DNA of 63,350 nt, taken from positions 1-63,350 of the forward strand of contig CANQJZ010000010.1 in the NCBI GenBank assembly GCA_947624385.1, in the 5' to 3' direction. Both the position numbers and the translations under genes were made by a program. Positions 1 to 9,179 of this stretch are shown piece after piece. The stretch is from an uncultured Oscillospiraceae bacterium. Its GTDB lineage: Bacteria; Bacillota; Clostridia; Oscillospirales; Oscillospiraceae. Position 1 is the first letter of the stretch. The number at the start of each line of letters is the position of its first letter. The notes under the pieces were generated by a model. That model was not told the origin of the DNA. It was given only the letters and a program-made list of their open reading frames with translations, and searched no databases.

Positions 1-204
1 ATCATCTGGTAACGCTTCCATAATATCTCCAAAATCACATTTCAAATATTCACATATCGACAACAAGACAGGTAGCGTAACATTTTGATTTTTGCCAAGC
101 TTGGCAAATGTGCTTTTGCTTGCTCCGATAGCTTCTCGAAGCTCGCCCTTTTTCATATTTTTATCAATCAACAGCTTCCATAGTTTATTATAACTCACTC
201 GCAT
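1..204 (-). CDS. XRE-type HTH regulator, cut by the window edge
   Basis: The reverse strand reads ATG at 204 and stays open for 68 codons to the first base of the window, so the C-terminus is missing. The protein starts MRVSYNKLWKLLIDKNM and shows a Cro/CI-like helix-turn-helix around residues 15-50 (the KKGELREAIGASKSTFAKL stretch), the layout of small XRE regulators common on conjugative elements. A GAGGT ribosome site sits upstream and a good promoter lies at 240-268. It is far more AT-rich than the chromosomal core. It probably regulates the mobile element whose debris follows; the target is not known. Confidence 0.75.
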   Translation of the reverse strand, partial: MRVSYNKLWKLLIDKNMKKGELREAIGASKSTFAKLGKNQNVTLPVLLSICEYLKCDFGDIMEALPDD

Positions 205-239
205 TGGTTTACCTCATCAGCATTTTTTCTCTATTTTTT

Positions 240-268
240 ATTATATCGCCAAAAGTACAGAAAAGCAA
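240..268 (-). promoter_or_regulatory. Promoter of the XRE regulator
   Basis: On the minus strand a TTGCTT -35 (263-268) and a TATAAT -10 (240-245) are separated by 17 bases, upstream of the regulator start at 204. Confidence 0.6.
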
Positions 269-311
269 CATTTTGGTCTGCATATTCAAACTTTATTAAG
301 AAATATGTAGC

Positions 312-335
312 GAAGCCGCCTGTTTAGACGGCTTC
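312..335 (-). terminator. Possible terminator after the CHAP fragment
   Basis: A 7-bp stem (GAAGCCG/CGGCTTC) with a 10-base loop lies just past the stop of the CHAP fragment. No clean T-run follows on the minus strand, so this is weak. Confidence 0.4.
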
Positions 336-340
336 TGCTC

Positions 341-955
341 TTAATAGGCAGGACACCCATATCCATAAATGGAGCTGCTTCCAACCGTATATTGATTTTG
401 CCTGCAAGCGTCGCCAGAATTACCCTCCACGGTGTAAACAACACCGTTTTCGCATTTCTCTACAATTCCTACATGGTCAGCTTCTCCATCGCCTTCCCAA
501 TCAAAAAAGATAATATCGCCTGCCTGCGGCTCGTAGTTTCTGTCTTGCCATTGTCCGTTACCCTTAAACCAATTTGAGCCGTCCACGCAGCCAGAAAATT
601 TAGGGATAATCCCACTCTCAATATATCCGCATTGGTCGGCACACCATGACACAAAGCAGGCACACCATTCCACACGCCCATCAAAGCCATACCAACTCCA
701 ATAAGGCTGACCACCCTCATTGCCGAGCTGTGTTAAAGCGACCTCCACAATCGCTTGGTTAAAGCCGCTTGTAAACGCCCGCCCATATGGATAATACCGC
801 AGCACATGGGCGGGATACTGCGTGTCGCCATAGCTGTTCCAACCTAACCGTGCCGCCTGCATGGTGGAAAACTCCACCGCATTGGCATAGGAATAGCCGC
901 CATAGTTGGTCTTAGCCCACGAGATATATCCATTGCCGAAGTTATAACCCTGCAA
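341..955 (-). pseudogene. CHAP-domain lysin fragment of a conjugative element (CD1108-like)
   Basis: About 204 residues resemble the C-terminal part of CD1108-family mobile-element lysins, which open the cell wall during conjugation. A glucosaminidase/lysozyme-like tail (QGYNFGNGYISWAK... VLRYYPYGRAF, residues 1-65) is followed by a CHAP domain with likely catalytic Cys98 (EWCACFVSW), His161 (ADHVGIV) and the EGNS motif at 177-180. The frame has no proper start: the first in-frame TTG has no ribosome site and a stop lies eight codons upstream at 980-982. A well-supported start at 983 enters in a different frame. The large N-terminal part of the family is therefore gone, apparently by a deletion that joined another gene's start to this 3' end. 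The assignment is from pattern recognition. Confidence 0.7.
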
Positions 956-983
956 GCTTGATTTCAGGTAACTCTTTCTTCAT
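942..983 (-). other. Orphan translation start and 13-codon stub at a deletion junction
   Basis: ATG at 983 follows a strong AAAGGAG ribosome site and encodes MKKELPEIKLAGL, then stops. It looks like the beginning of a normal gene whose body has been replaced, out of frame, by the 3' part of the CHAP gene. The likely junction is around 950-960. Confidence 0.45.
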
Positions 984-984
984 G

Positions 985-1110
985 CTAATTATCTCCTTTC
1001 TGTAATACTTCTATCTCTTCGCAAGAGAGCTGTACGGTATTTGCACCTCTCCTAGCGCGATAGACAATCATTTTCTTGCGAGGGATGACAATTGGGAACA
1101 GGAAGTTCAT
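985..1110 (-). CDS. Small basic protein, 41 aa, mobile-element remnant
   Basis: ATG at 1110 gives a 41-residue peptide (MNFLFPIVIPRKKMIVYRA...EEIEVLQKGDN) whose end contains the ribosome site of the stub starting at 983, so the two would be translated in tandem. The composition (AT-rich, Lys/Arg-rich) matches the flanking element and not the chromosome. No family is recognised. It may be an accessory gene of a Tn1549-like element or simply a fragment. Confidence 0.35.
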   Translation of the reverse strand: MNFLFPIVIPRKKMIVYRARRGANTVQLSCEEIEVLQKGDN

Positions 1111-1147
1111 TCTGACTTCCTGCCGTATTTATTAACTTTACCCTTGA

Positions 1148-1579
1148 CAACTGCTCTCTGAGGACAATGTGGCTGGCAAGATCACCGACGAGCGGTTTGC
1201 ACGGATGAGCAAAAAGTATGAGGAAGAGCAGAAAGAACTGACCGAGAAGATCAAGACCCTGAAAGCGGAGATCGACAAGGCTGGCAGCCAAGCCGTAACA
1301 GCGGATATGTTCATCTCCACCGTCCGAAAGTACACCCGTGCGAAGAAGCTGACACCCCGTATGCTCAACGAGCTGATCCAGTACATAGAAGTCCATCAGG
1401 CTGAAAAGGTGGATGGCGTATGGGAACAGAAGCTGACGATCCACTATAACTGCATCGGCGTCATCGACATCCCCGCAGAGCTGTCGCTGCCTTATCCTGA
1501 AGTTTCCGTGAATACCCGGAAAGGCGTTACTGTTTGCTATGCTCCAAACGCCTTTGTAGCAAAAGAGGCCGGAGCATGA
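1148..1579 (+). pseudogene. C-terminal fragment of a large serine recombinase
   Basis: The frame is open from just after a TGA at 1145-1147 to TGA at 1577-1579 and encodes the carboxyl end of a large serine recombinase of the conjugative/mobilisable-element type. Recognisable features are the LLSEDNVAGKITDERFARM stretch, a coiled coil (EEEQKELTEKIKTLKAEI, about residues 30-55) and the RKYTRAKKLTPRMLNELI...IEVHQAEK block preceding the C-terminal beta segment. Full proteins are about 500-560 residues, so the catalytic Ser domain and most of the DNA-binding domain are missing. There is no start or ribosome site. It is a dead remnant that marks the former end of an integrated element next to tRNA-Leu. 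Confidence 0.8.
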
Positions 1580-1620
1580 CAACAACATAATGAAAACCAT
1601 CCTGCCTCGCTTTGACCATG

Positions 1621-1670
1621 AAAAAGCGAGTGTTCTTTCAACATCGCTCAAATGCTGTAAGAACACTCGC
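1621..1670 (-). terminator. Rho-independent terminator of tRNA-Leu and the atp operon
   Basis: Perfect 12-bp inverted repeat, GCGAGTGTTCTT (1626-1637) against AAGAACACTCGC (1659-1670), followed on the minus strand by TTTTT (1621-1625). It lies 2 bases beyond the CCA end of tRNA-Leu. No other terminator is visible after atpC, so it probably also ends the ATP synthase transcript. Confidence 0.85.
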
Positions 1671-1672
1671 AA

Positions 1673-1760
1673 TGGTGCGGGGTATGGGACTTGAACCCAC
1701 ACGTCCTGACGAACACAGGCACCTCAAGCCTGCCTGTCTGCCAATTCCAGCAACCCCGCA
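1673..1760 (-). tRNA. tRNA-Leu (anticodon GAG)
   Basis: The reverse strand folds as a class II tRNA. The acceptor stem is TGCGGGG/CCCCGCA, the anticodon stem CAGGC/GCCTG encloses loop TTGAGGT (anticodon GAG, reading CUC/CUU), there is a long variable arm, and the T-arm is GTGGG-TTCAAGT-CCCAT. CCA is encoded (1673-1675). It has its own consensus promoter at 1775-1802. The serine recombinase fragment lies about 95 bp beyond its 3' end. Confidence 0.93.
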
Positions 1761-1774
1761 TACGACACCGGAAC

Positions 1775-1802
1775 ATTATAGCATCTTCCGGCGGTTTGTC
1801 AA
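1775..1802 (-). promoter_or_regulatory. tRNA-Leu promoter
   Basis: Consensus TTGACA (1797-1802) and TATAAT (1775-1780) on the minus strand, 16 bases apart, about 15 bases before the tRNA. It sits in the short gap between atpC and the tRNA. Confidence 0.85.
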
Positions 1803-1818
1803 GGGATTTTTCCCGCTG

Positions 1819-3496
<1,678 letters not shown>

Positions 3497-4330
3497 TTAT
3501 CCCTCCGCCCAGCTGCCGGAGGACGTCTCGATCACGTCCGCGGTGACGGCGCTCTGCCGTTTGCGGCTGATCTCGCCCTCCAGCCGGGTGCAGTATTCCG
3601 TAGCGGCGTCATAGGCCGCCCGCATGGTCATCAGCGTAGCCGCCTGGGCGCCAAGCGCCGTTTGCAGCACCAGGTCGTAAAACATCGCGTGAAAGACCTC
3701 TTCCGCGCTTTCCGAGACGAACGCGTCGTGGTCCGGCTCGCACAGCACGCCGCTCTCCGGCCCGTCCGCCGCCTGGTCAACAGGGGGGAGCAGCTCGCTG
3801 ACCGACGGCGTCTGCGTCAGCATATTCACATACCGGGGGTAGACCACATGCACGGCGGACGCCTGTCCGGACCGGTGCAGCTGCAAGATATGGTCCAGCA
3901 GGGCGCTGCTTTCCTCGAAGGTAGGCTCGTCGCCCAGCACATATTCCCCCGCCATTGGCACGCCCCGGCTTTTAAAATGCCCCACGGCCTTTTTCCCGCA
4001 GGCGATCAGCAAATGGTCCTCCTGCGCGTCCAGGACCATGTCGGCGAACTTGAGCGTCTCCGCGTTGAAGCTGCCGCACAGGCCCTTGTTCCCGGCCATC
4101 ACCACGTAAAGGGGCGGCGCGTTCATATTCCACGCGCCGGCGGCCTCCAGAAAGTCCGGCCGGAACCGGCGAAACACCTCCCGGCACTGGCGGGCGAACT
4201 CGGCGAACTCGCCGTACTCGCCGTTCAGCCGGGAGAATTTCGCGGCCGACACGGTCCGCATCGCCTTGGTGAGCTTCTGGGTGGAGCGCACGCCCCGGAG
4301 CTGTTTTTTGAGATTTTGTATCGACGGCAT
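3497..4330 (-). CDS. atpG: F-type ATP synthase gamma subunit
   Basis: The central rotor shaft, 277 residues. The N-terminal coiled-coil helix (MPSIQNLKKQLRGVRSTQKLTKAMRTVSAAKF, 1-32), the Rossmann-like middle (PLYVVMAGNKGLCGSFN, about 90-107) and the C-terminal helix with the conserved ATLMTMRAAYDAAT...L segment (about 232-250) are all present. It sits between the fused b-delta-alpha gene and atpD, as in the standard order. Its ATG is 18 bases after the fusion stop. Confidence 0.95.
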   Translation of the reverse strand: MPSIQNLKKQLRGVRSTQKLTKAMRTVSAAKFSRLNGEYGEFAEFARQCREVFRRFRPDFLEAAGAWNMNAPPLYVVMAGNKGLCGSFNAETLKFADMVLDAQEDHLLIACGKKAVGHFKSRGVPMAGEYVLGDEPTFEESSALLDHILQLHRSGQASAVHVVYPRYVNMLTQTPSVSELLPPVDQAADGPESGVLCEPDHDAFVSESAEEVFHAMFYDLVLQTALGAQAATLMTMRAAYDAATEYCTRLEGEISRKRQSAVTADVIETSSGSWAEG

Positions 4331-4348
4331 CTTATTTCCGCCCCCGGC

Positions 4349-6586
4349 TCAGGCCACGGTGTGTCTGTATTCTTCCAGCGCGGCCCGGATCTCCGCCAGC
4401 TCGTCCGCCGACTGCTTTTGTCCGGTCCGCAGCCGGTCTGCCACGGGGCCGTGTTTATCCTCAAAGAAGGCGAACAGCCCCCGCTCAAAGCTCTCCATGG
4501 CGTCCGGCTCCACGCCGTCGGCGTACCCGTCCGACACGGCGAACAGCAGCAGCGCCTGCTGCCAGTCCTCCAGGGGCCGGAACCGGCCCTGTTTCAGCGC
4601 CTCCATCAGCCGCGCTCCGGCGTCCAGCGCCCGTTTCGTGTCCGCGTCCATGTCGGCCCCCAGCTGTGTAAAGTCCGCCAGCTCCCGGTATTGGGCCAGC
4701 TTTGTGCGCAGACTGGCCGACATCTGCTTCATCAGCTTTGTCTGGGCCGCGCCGCCCACCCGGGACACGGAAAGCCCCACGTTGATGGCGGGCCGCTGGC
4801 CCTCGTGGAAAAGCTCGCTCTCCAAAAAGATCTGTCCGTCGGTGATGGAGATGACGTTGGTGGGGATGTACGCGGAGATATCCCCGGCCTGTGTCTCGAT
4901 GATGGGCAGGGCCGTGATGGACCCGCCGCCCAGATTATCCGACAGGTGTGCGGAGCGCTCCAACAGCCGGGAGTGGAGGTAGAAGATGTCCCCCGGATAT
5001 GCCTCCCGGCCCGACGGCCTGTGCAGCAGCAATGAAAGCTCCCGGTACGCCACCGCGTGCTTGGAAAGATCGTCGAACACGATGAGCGCGTCCCGGCCGG
5101 CGTACATGAAATACTCGGCCATGGCCATGCCGGCGAAGGGGGCCAGGTATTGGGTGGCGGCGGAATCGGACGCGGCGGCCGCCACGATGGTGGTGTATTC
5201 CAGCGCCCCGTACTGGGCCAGTCTTGCCCGTATCTCGGCGATGGTAGTCTCCTTTTGTCCGATGGCCACGTACACGCACACGGTGTTTTTGCCCTTCTGG
5301 TTGATGATGGCGTCCAGGGCGATGGCCGTCTTGCCGGTCTGGCGGTCGCCGATGATGAGCTCCCGCTGGCCCCGGCCAATGGGCACCATGGAGTCGATGG
5401 CCTTGAGCCCCACGTGCAGGGGCTTGTCCACCGGCGCCCGGTCCAGAATACCGGGGGCTCTACATTCCACCGGCCGCTTTTCCCTGGCGTCTATGTACCC
5501 CTCGCCGTCCACCGGGTCGCCGATGGGGTTCACCACCCGGCCCAGCAATGCCTCGCCCACGGGCACGGACGCGATGCGCCCCACCCGCCGGACCCGGCTG
5601 CCGCTCTCGATGGTCTCGTATTCGCCGAACACCACGCAGCCCACCCGTTCCGGCTGGATGTCCAGGACCATGCCCCGCTCGCCCCGGTCGAACTCCACCA
5701 CCTCGCCGTACATGATGTCGATGAGGCCGTCCATCCAGCATATGCCGTCGGATATCTGCAATACCCGGCCCAGCTGATAGATATGCAGCTTTGGCTCGAA
5801 CGTCCTTGCCTTCTGGGTGAACTCCTGCAATACCGCGTCCATGATCTCGTCGCTGGTGACGGGAGCGCGGCTGATGCTCTTTTCGTAATGATAAAGCTCC
5901 TCCGCCACGGTGTGGTCGTACACCGTGTCGCCAATGCGCAGGCGCACGCCGCCGATGAGCGTCGGGTCCACCAGCACCCACAGGGAAGTCTTGCCCTGTA
6001 CCGTAGCCAGCAGGTCGGTAGTGGCGTCGTCCACCTTTTTCACCAGCGCCGGGTCCAGCGGGTAGGTGGAGGTCAGCGTCACGTACAGCACCCCGTGATA
6101 GCGCAGATAGGCCATATCCCCCGGCGTCAGCCGGATATGGGCCAGGATGTCGTCGATCTGGTCGGCCTCTTTGGTCCGCATGCGGCTCCGGTACGGCTCT
6201 TTGGAGAACGTCTCGGCCACTTTTTCCTTCATGACCTGGAAGAACTTGCGCTTTGTCTTCTGGATCATGATCCGGTGTACCTCCCGGCACTCCCGCTCAC
6301 CGAAGGCCTCGATCTCGGCCAGGCTGGCGCGGGTGGCGGCCTGTTCCTGGGCCAATTTTTCCCTGGCGGCCTGCCCGGCCGTTTCCAGGCGCTCGTCGCC
6401 TATGGCGGCCCGGTCCGGGTCGGGCATGACCGGCGGCGCGGCGTGCTCGATGGCCTCCGCCTCGTCCAGCTGCCGCAGGATACGGGCCCGGCGGTCGGTG
6501 AAAATACGCCGGAGCGTCTTTCGCCCCACCAGGGCCAGCAGTCCCGCCAGCAGCAGGAAGTTGATGATAACGTACTGAATTTTCAT
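4349..6586 (-). CDS. Fused ATP synthase b-like / delta C-terminal / alpha subunit
   Basis: One uninterrupted 745-codon frame. Residues 4-21 form a membrane helix (VIINFLLLAGLLALV), and 22-125 are a charged helical stretch typical of subunit b. Residues 165-230 match the delta C-terminal domain (VLYVTLTSTYPLDPALVKKV, then VDPTLIGGVRLRIGD). From about 245 to the end is a full-length alpha subunit with GEALLGRVVNPIGDPVDG (344-361), GDRQTGKT Walker A (413-420) and the usual C-terminal domain. The six-helix delta N-terminal domain seems missing or very short. It occupies the place of atpH-atpA between atpF and atpG, and no other delta or alpha gene is present. An internal ATG at 5842 (residue 249) falls where a normal alpha would start, preceded by a weak GACGAG. 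Start ATG 6586 follows the atpF stop by 6 bases. Confidence 0.93.
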   Translation of the reverse strand: MKIQYVIINFLLLAGLLALVGRKTLRRIFTDRRARILRQLDEAEAIEHAAPPVMPDPDRAAIGDERLETAGQAAREKLAQEQAATRASLAEIEAFGERECREVHRIMIQKTKRKFFQVMKEKVAETFSKEPYRSRMRTKEADQIDDILAHIRLTPGDMAYLRYHGVLYVTLTSTYPLDPALVKKVDDATTDLLATVQGKTSLWVLVDPTLIGGVRLRIGDTVYDHTVAEELYHYEKSISRAPVTSDEIMDAVLQEFTQKARTFEPKLHIYQLGRVLQISDGICWMDGLIDIMYGEVVEFDRGERGMVLDIQPERVGCVVFGEYETIESGSRVRRVGRIASVPVGEALLGRVVNPIGDPVDGEGYIDAREKRPVECRAPGILDRAPVDKPLHVGLKAIDSMVPIGRGQRELIIGDRQTGKTAIALDAIINQKGKNTVCVYVAIGQKETTIAEIRARLAQYGALEYTTIVAAAASDSAATQYLAPFAGMAMAEYFMYAGRDALIVFDDLSKHAVAYRELSLLLHRPSGREAYPGDIFYLHSRLLERSAHLSDNLGGGSITALPIIETQAGDISAYIPTNVISITDGQIFLESELFHEGQRPAINVGLSVSRVGGAAQTKLMKQMSASLRTKLAQYRELADFTQLGADMDADTKRALDAGARLMEALKQGRFRPLEDWQQALLLFAVSDGYADGVEPDAMESFERGLFAFFEDKHGPVADRLRTGQKQSADELAEIRAALEEYRHTVA

Positions 6587-6592
6587 GTCATG

Positions 6593-7009
6593 TCACTTTG
6601 TCAGGCTCTGGGCGAAGGACACGGCCAGCTCGTCCGCCTGTTCGCTCAGCCTGGTCAGCAGCTTTTCGCAGTCCGCCTCCGCCTTCACGCTGTACCGGTC
6701 CACCTTGCGCAGACGGGTCTCGTTGGCCGCCTTGAGCAATGCCCGGTCGTCGGCCCGCAGCTTTTCCATCTCGGCCTTCAGCTCCTTTTGCTGCCTGGTA
6801 AGGCGCTGTGCCCGGTGGCTGTCAAGCTCGGCGGCGTATTCCGCCTCCATGCGCTCATACTCCGCCTTTTTTGCCGTGGCCTTATCCAGGCGCTCCTGAC
6901 GCTCGTCCAGCGTCCGGAGCACCGGCTTGAAAAGCAAATTGCGCAATATCGCTGCCAGCAGCAAAAAGCATATAACGGTCCACAGCAGGACCGATACTTG
7001 GATGGTCAT
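6593..7009 (-). CDS. atpF: F-type ATP synthase b subunit
   Basis: 138 residues: an N-terminal membrane helix (about 5-25, VLLWTVICFLLLAAILRNLL) followed by a long charged coiled coil (LFKPVLRTLDERQERLDKAT ... KAEMEKLRADDRALLKAANE). This is the standard peripheral-stalk b topology, slightly shorter than the usual 160-170. The next gene carries a second b-like anchor fused to delta and alpha, so the stalk may be a b/b' heterodimer as in cyanobacteria or mycobacteria. Start ATG is 7 bases past the atpE stop. Confidence 0.93.
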   Translation of the reverse strand: MTIQVSVLLWTVICFLLLAAILRNLLFKPVLRTLDERQERLDKATAKKAEYERMEAEYAAELDSHRAQRLTRQQKELKAEMEKLRADDRALLKAANETRLRKVDRYSVKAEADCEKLLTRLSEQADELAVSFAQSLTK

Positions 7010-7016
7010 AGCGGCC

Positions 7017-7244
7017 TCAGATCTTGGACACCAGCATGAACGCGATCAGCAGACCGTAGATGGTCAAAGCCTCCATGAGGGCCAGGGCGACGATGAGGGT
7101 GGAGCGGATGTCCTTGGCCGCGTCCGGCTGGCGGGCGATGCTCTCCATGGCGCTCCTGGCGGTGATGCCCTGGCCGATGGCCGGGGCGATGGTGCTGGCC
7201 GCGATGGCGATGGCGGCGGCGATGGCGATGATCTCGGATCTCAT
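7017..7244 (-). CDS. atpE: F-type ATP synthase c subunit, proton type
   Basis: 75 residues forming two membrane helices joined by the polar loop ARQPDA. The ion site reads [10 protein letters not shown] in helix 2 with GQG in helix 1. This is the motif of chloroplast and cyanobacterial H+-binding c-rings. The Na+ signature needs Ser/Thr directly after the glutamate (E-S-T); here Ala follows, so proton coupling is the better reading. The ribosome site AAAGGAGATAT precedes the ATG. Confidence 0.95.
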   Translation of the reverse strand: MRSEIIAIAAAIAIAASTIAPAIGQGITARSAMESIARQPDAAKDIRSTLIVALALMEALTIYGLLIAFMLVSKI

Positions 7245-7274
7245 GATTTATATCTCCTTTGTGTTATTCGTGTT

Positions 7275-7949
7275 TTATTCCAATTCCGTAGCTTCTTCCA
7301 GATAGATGGCCGTGAGCATGGTGAACACCATCGCCTGCAGCGCGCAGAACAGCAGGCTCAGGATCATCATCACCAGCGGCACCCCGACGGGGAAGATGTG
7401 GTAAAGCTCCTCGGTGACCATCTCCTCGCCGAAGATATTGCCGAAAAGCCGCAGCGCCAGTGACGCGGGCTTGATGAACTCGTCCAGCAATAAAAGCGGC
7501 AGCATGAAGAACATGGGGCTCACGAACCGCTTGAAATAGTGCTTTGTCCCCACCCGCAGACCGGCGATCTGCAAGAACAGGAACGTGACCACGCCCAGCC
7601 CCGCCGTCACCGACAGGGAGGAGGTGGGGGCCTTCAACCAGGCCGTCTGCCCCACGCCGGGGAACAGCCCGGAGTAGTTGGCGAAGATGATGAAGATGAA
7701 CAGCGACGCCAAAAACGAAAAATACTTCCTGGCCCTCTCCCGGCCCAGAATGCCGGTGAGAAACCCGTCCAGATATTCCACGCCCGCCTCCACCGCGTTC
7801 TGGAACCGGCCGGGCCGCTCCTTCAGGCACCGCCGCACCAGCAGAGAGATGACCAGCGCGACCGCCAGCATGACCCACATCATGACCACCTCGCCGGTCA
7901 CGTCCAGTATCCCGCCCAGGCGTATCACCACAGGGGAGCTCTCACCCAT
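7275..7949 (-). CDS. atpB: F-type ATP synthase a subunit
   Basis: 224 residues with about five membrane helices. The proton-channel arginine lies in ASLALRLFGNIFGEE (about residues 160-175), and the last helices carry the QAMVFTMLTAIYL segment, both family hallmarks. The N-terminus is shortened compared with E. coli AtpB, as is normal for Gram-positives. It overlaps the upstream atpI-like gene by 8 bases, indicating coupled translation. Confidence 0.95.
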   Translation of the reverse strand: MGESSPVVIRLGGILDVTGEVVMMWVMLAVALVISLLVRRCLKERPGRFQNAVEAGVEYLDGFLTGILGRERARKYFSFLASLFIFIIFANYSGLFPGVGQTAWLKAPTSSLSVTAGLGVVTFLFLQIAGLRVGTKHYFKRFVSPMFFMLPLLLLDEFIKPASLALRLFGNIFGEEMVTEELYHIFPVGVPLVMMILSLLFCALQAMVFTMLTAIYLEEATELE

Positions 7950-8256
7950 CGTCCCTGTCCTCCTTTTTCCGCTGTGTACCGGTGAGCCGGACCAGTCTTG
8001 GTGTGAACCACAGCAGCGGCAGCGTCACCCCCAGGCACCCGCCCGCCAGCAGCCATGCCGTGTCCCAGGGCGTGCGCGGCCCCAGCACCAGCAGCGCCGC
8101 CAGAAACAGCACCTGCACGATCTGTTTTACGCTCTGAAAGGCCACGTAGCCCTCCGGCTTTTTTTCCAGCACCCGCCGGCCGGCCAGATACCCGGCCCCG
8201 GCCAGACCCACGCCCACGGCGAAGGCCAGCAGCGCGCCGACTATATCGTTTTCCAT
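7942..8256 (-). CDS. atpI: AtpI-like small membrane protein
   Basis: 104 residues from ATG 8256 (GAGGG ribosome site 8 bases upstream; a longer version would begin inside the promoter). Four predicted membrane helices (about 5-22, 38-55, 60-75, 80-95), short loops and a basic tail ending KKEDRDDG. Position as first gene of the atp operon and topology fit AtpI, the poorly conserved c-ring assembly/Mg-import helper. Sequence similarity to known AtpI is not obvious by eye, so the name rests on context. Confidence 0.7.
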   Translation of the reverse strand: MENDIVGALLAFAVGVGLAGAGYLAGRRVLEKKPEGYVAFQSVKQIVQVLFLAALLVLGPRTPWDTAWLLAGGCLGVTLPLLWFTPRLVRLTGTQRKKEDRDDG

Positions 8257-8285
8257 CCGACACACCCTCTTTTTATACAAAACGG

Positions 8286-8314
8286 ATTATAACACCCATA
8301 GCCGCTTTTGACAA
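8286..8314 (-). promoter_or_regulatory. atp operon promoter
   Basis: TTGTCA (8309-8314) and TATAAT (8286-8291) with 17-base spacing on the minus strand, about 30 bases before the AtpI-like start. It is divergent from the glycopolymer promoter at 8359-8387. Confidence 0.85.
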
Positions 8315-8358
8315 GCTGTGACAGGCCCGCCGGGTAGACGGGCAAATGACATAAAATG

Positions 8359-8387
8359 TTGCAAAAAGCGCCCTTGTGTGATATGAT
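8359..8387 (+). promoter_or_regulatory. Promoter of the glycopolymer locus
   Basis: TTGCAA (8359-8364) and TATGAT (8382-8387), 17-base spacing, leading into the first gene at 8421. No terminator is evident until 18066, so a long operon is likely. Confidence 0.75.
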
Positions 8388-8420
8388 TGGCGCTGCAATA
8401 TCAGCGCGGGAGAGGGACGG

Positions 8421-9179
8421 ATGAAGCTGCAGATCGTGGTGGCCGCGCACAAGCGCTACCGTATGCCGGAGGACCCGGCCTATCTCCCGGTCCAGGCCGG
8501 CCGCGTGCTGCACGAGCCCCTTGATTGGCGGGGGGACGACACGGGCGACAATATCAGCGCCAAAAACGCCGAGTACTGCGAGCTCACGTGCCTTTACTGG
8601 GCCTGGAAGAACCTGGAAGCGGACGCCGTGGGCCTGTGCCATTACCGGCGCTATTTCGCCGCCCGGCGCTTTGGGCCCAAGTGGTCCCGGGTCCTGACGG
8701 GCGAGAAGGCCGCGAAGCTTTTGCAAAAAGCGCCGGTCATCGTCCCCCGGCCCCGGCGGTATTACATCGAGACGAATTACAGCCAGTACGCCCACGCCCA
8801 CAACGGCGCGGACCTGGACCGGGTGCGGGACATTTTGTCTGAGCAGGGCCAGCGCTGGACGGCCGCGTTCGACGCCGTGATGGCCCGGACCTGGGGCCAC
8901 CGGTGGAACATGCTCATCATGGACCGGCCCACCCTGGACAAGTACTGCGCCTGGCTTTTCGGCGTGCTGGGCGAATTGGAACAGCGCATCGACCTGACCG
9001 GCTACGACGCCTATGACCGGCGGGTGTTCGGCTTCATCGGCGAGCGGCTTTTGGACGTGTGGCTGGCGGCGGAGGGCGTCGCCTGCCGCGAGACGCCGCT
9101 TGTGAACATGGAGAGCCAGCACTGGCCCCGAAAGATCGCGGCGTTTCTGCGGCGGAAGTTTGCGAGGGAACATGGATAG
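8421..9179 (+). CDS. DUF4422 family glycosyltransferase
   Basis: 252 residues of the DUF4422 type found in capsule and surface-polysaccharide loci. The hallmark is around residues 60-80, CLYWAWKNLEADAVGLCHYRRYF, with IVVAAHKRYRMP at the N-terminus. It is cytoplasmic and presumably adds a sugar to a lipid-linked intermediate; donor and acceptor cannot be read from the sequence. It is the first gene of the locus. Its stop overlaps the next start by 8 bases, so the two glycosyltransferases are probably made in fixed ratio. Confidence 0.85.
   Translation: MKLQIVVAAHKRYRMPEDPAYLPVQAGRVLHEPLDWRGDDTGDNISAKNAEYCELTCLYWAWKNLEADAVGLCHYRRYFAARRFGPKWSRVLTGEKAAKLLQKAPVIVPRPRRYYIETNYSQYAHAHNGADLDRVRDILSEQGQRWTAAFDAVMARTWGHRWNMLIMDRPTLDKYCAWLFGVLGELEQRIDLTGYDAYDRRVFGFIGERLLDVWLAAEGVACRETPLVNMESQHWPRKIAAFLRRKFAREHG

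Noticed and set aside
1591-1675. Serine recombinase attachment site at the tRNA-Leu 3' end
   Set aside because: No repeat of the tRNA 3' end was seen elsewhere in the window, and large serine recombinases seldom use tRNA genes. The proximity may be chance.
4349-6586. The b-delta-alpha fusion as a frameshift or missed stop artefact
   Set aside because: All three parts share one frame with no stop. Joining separate genes by error would need two exact frame matches with loss of two start/stop regions. It still deserves read-level confirmation.
5057-7039. A 660-codon plus-strand frame opposite the ATP synthase genes
   Set aside because: It is an antisense shadow of GC-rich codons: no ribosome site, His/Gly/Val-biased composition and no known domain, while the minus strand has conserved ATP synthase subunits.
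7017-7244. Sodium-type c subunit
   Set aside because: The residue after the key glutamate is Ala, not Ser/Thr. The motif equals the proton-type chloroplast sequence.
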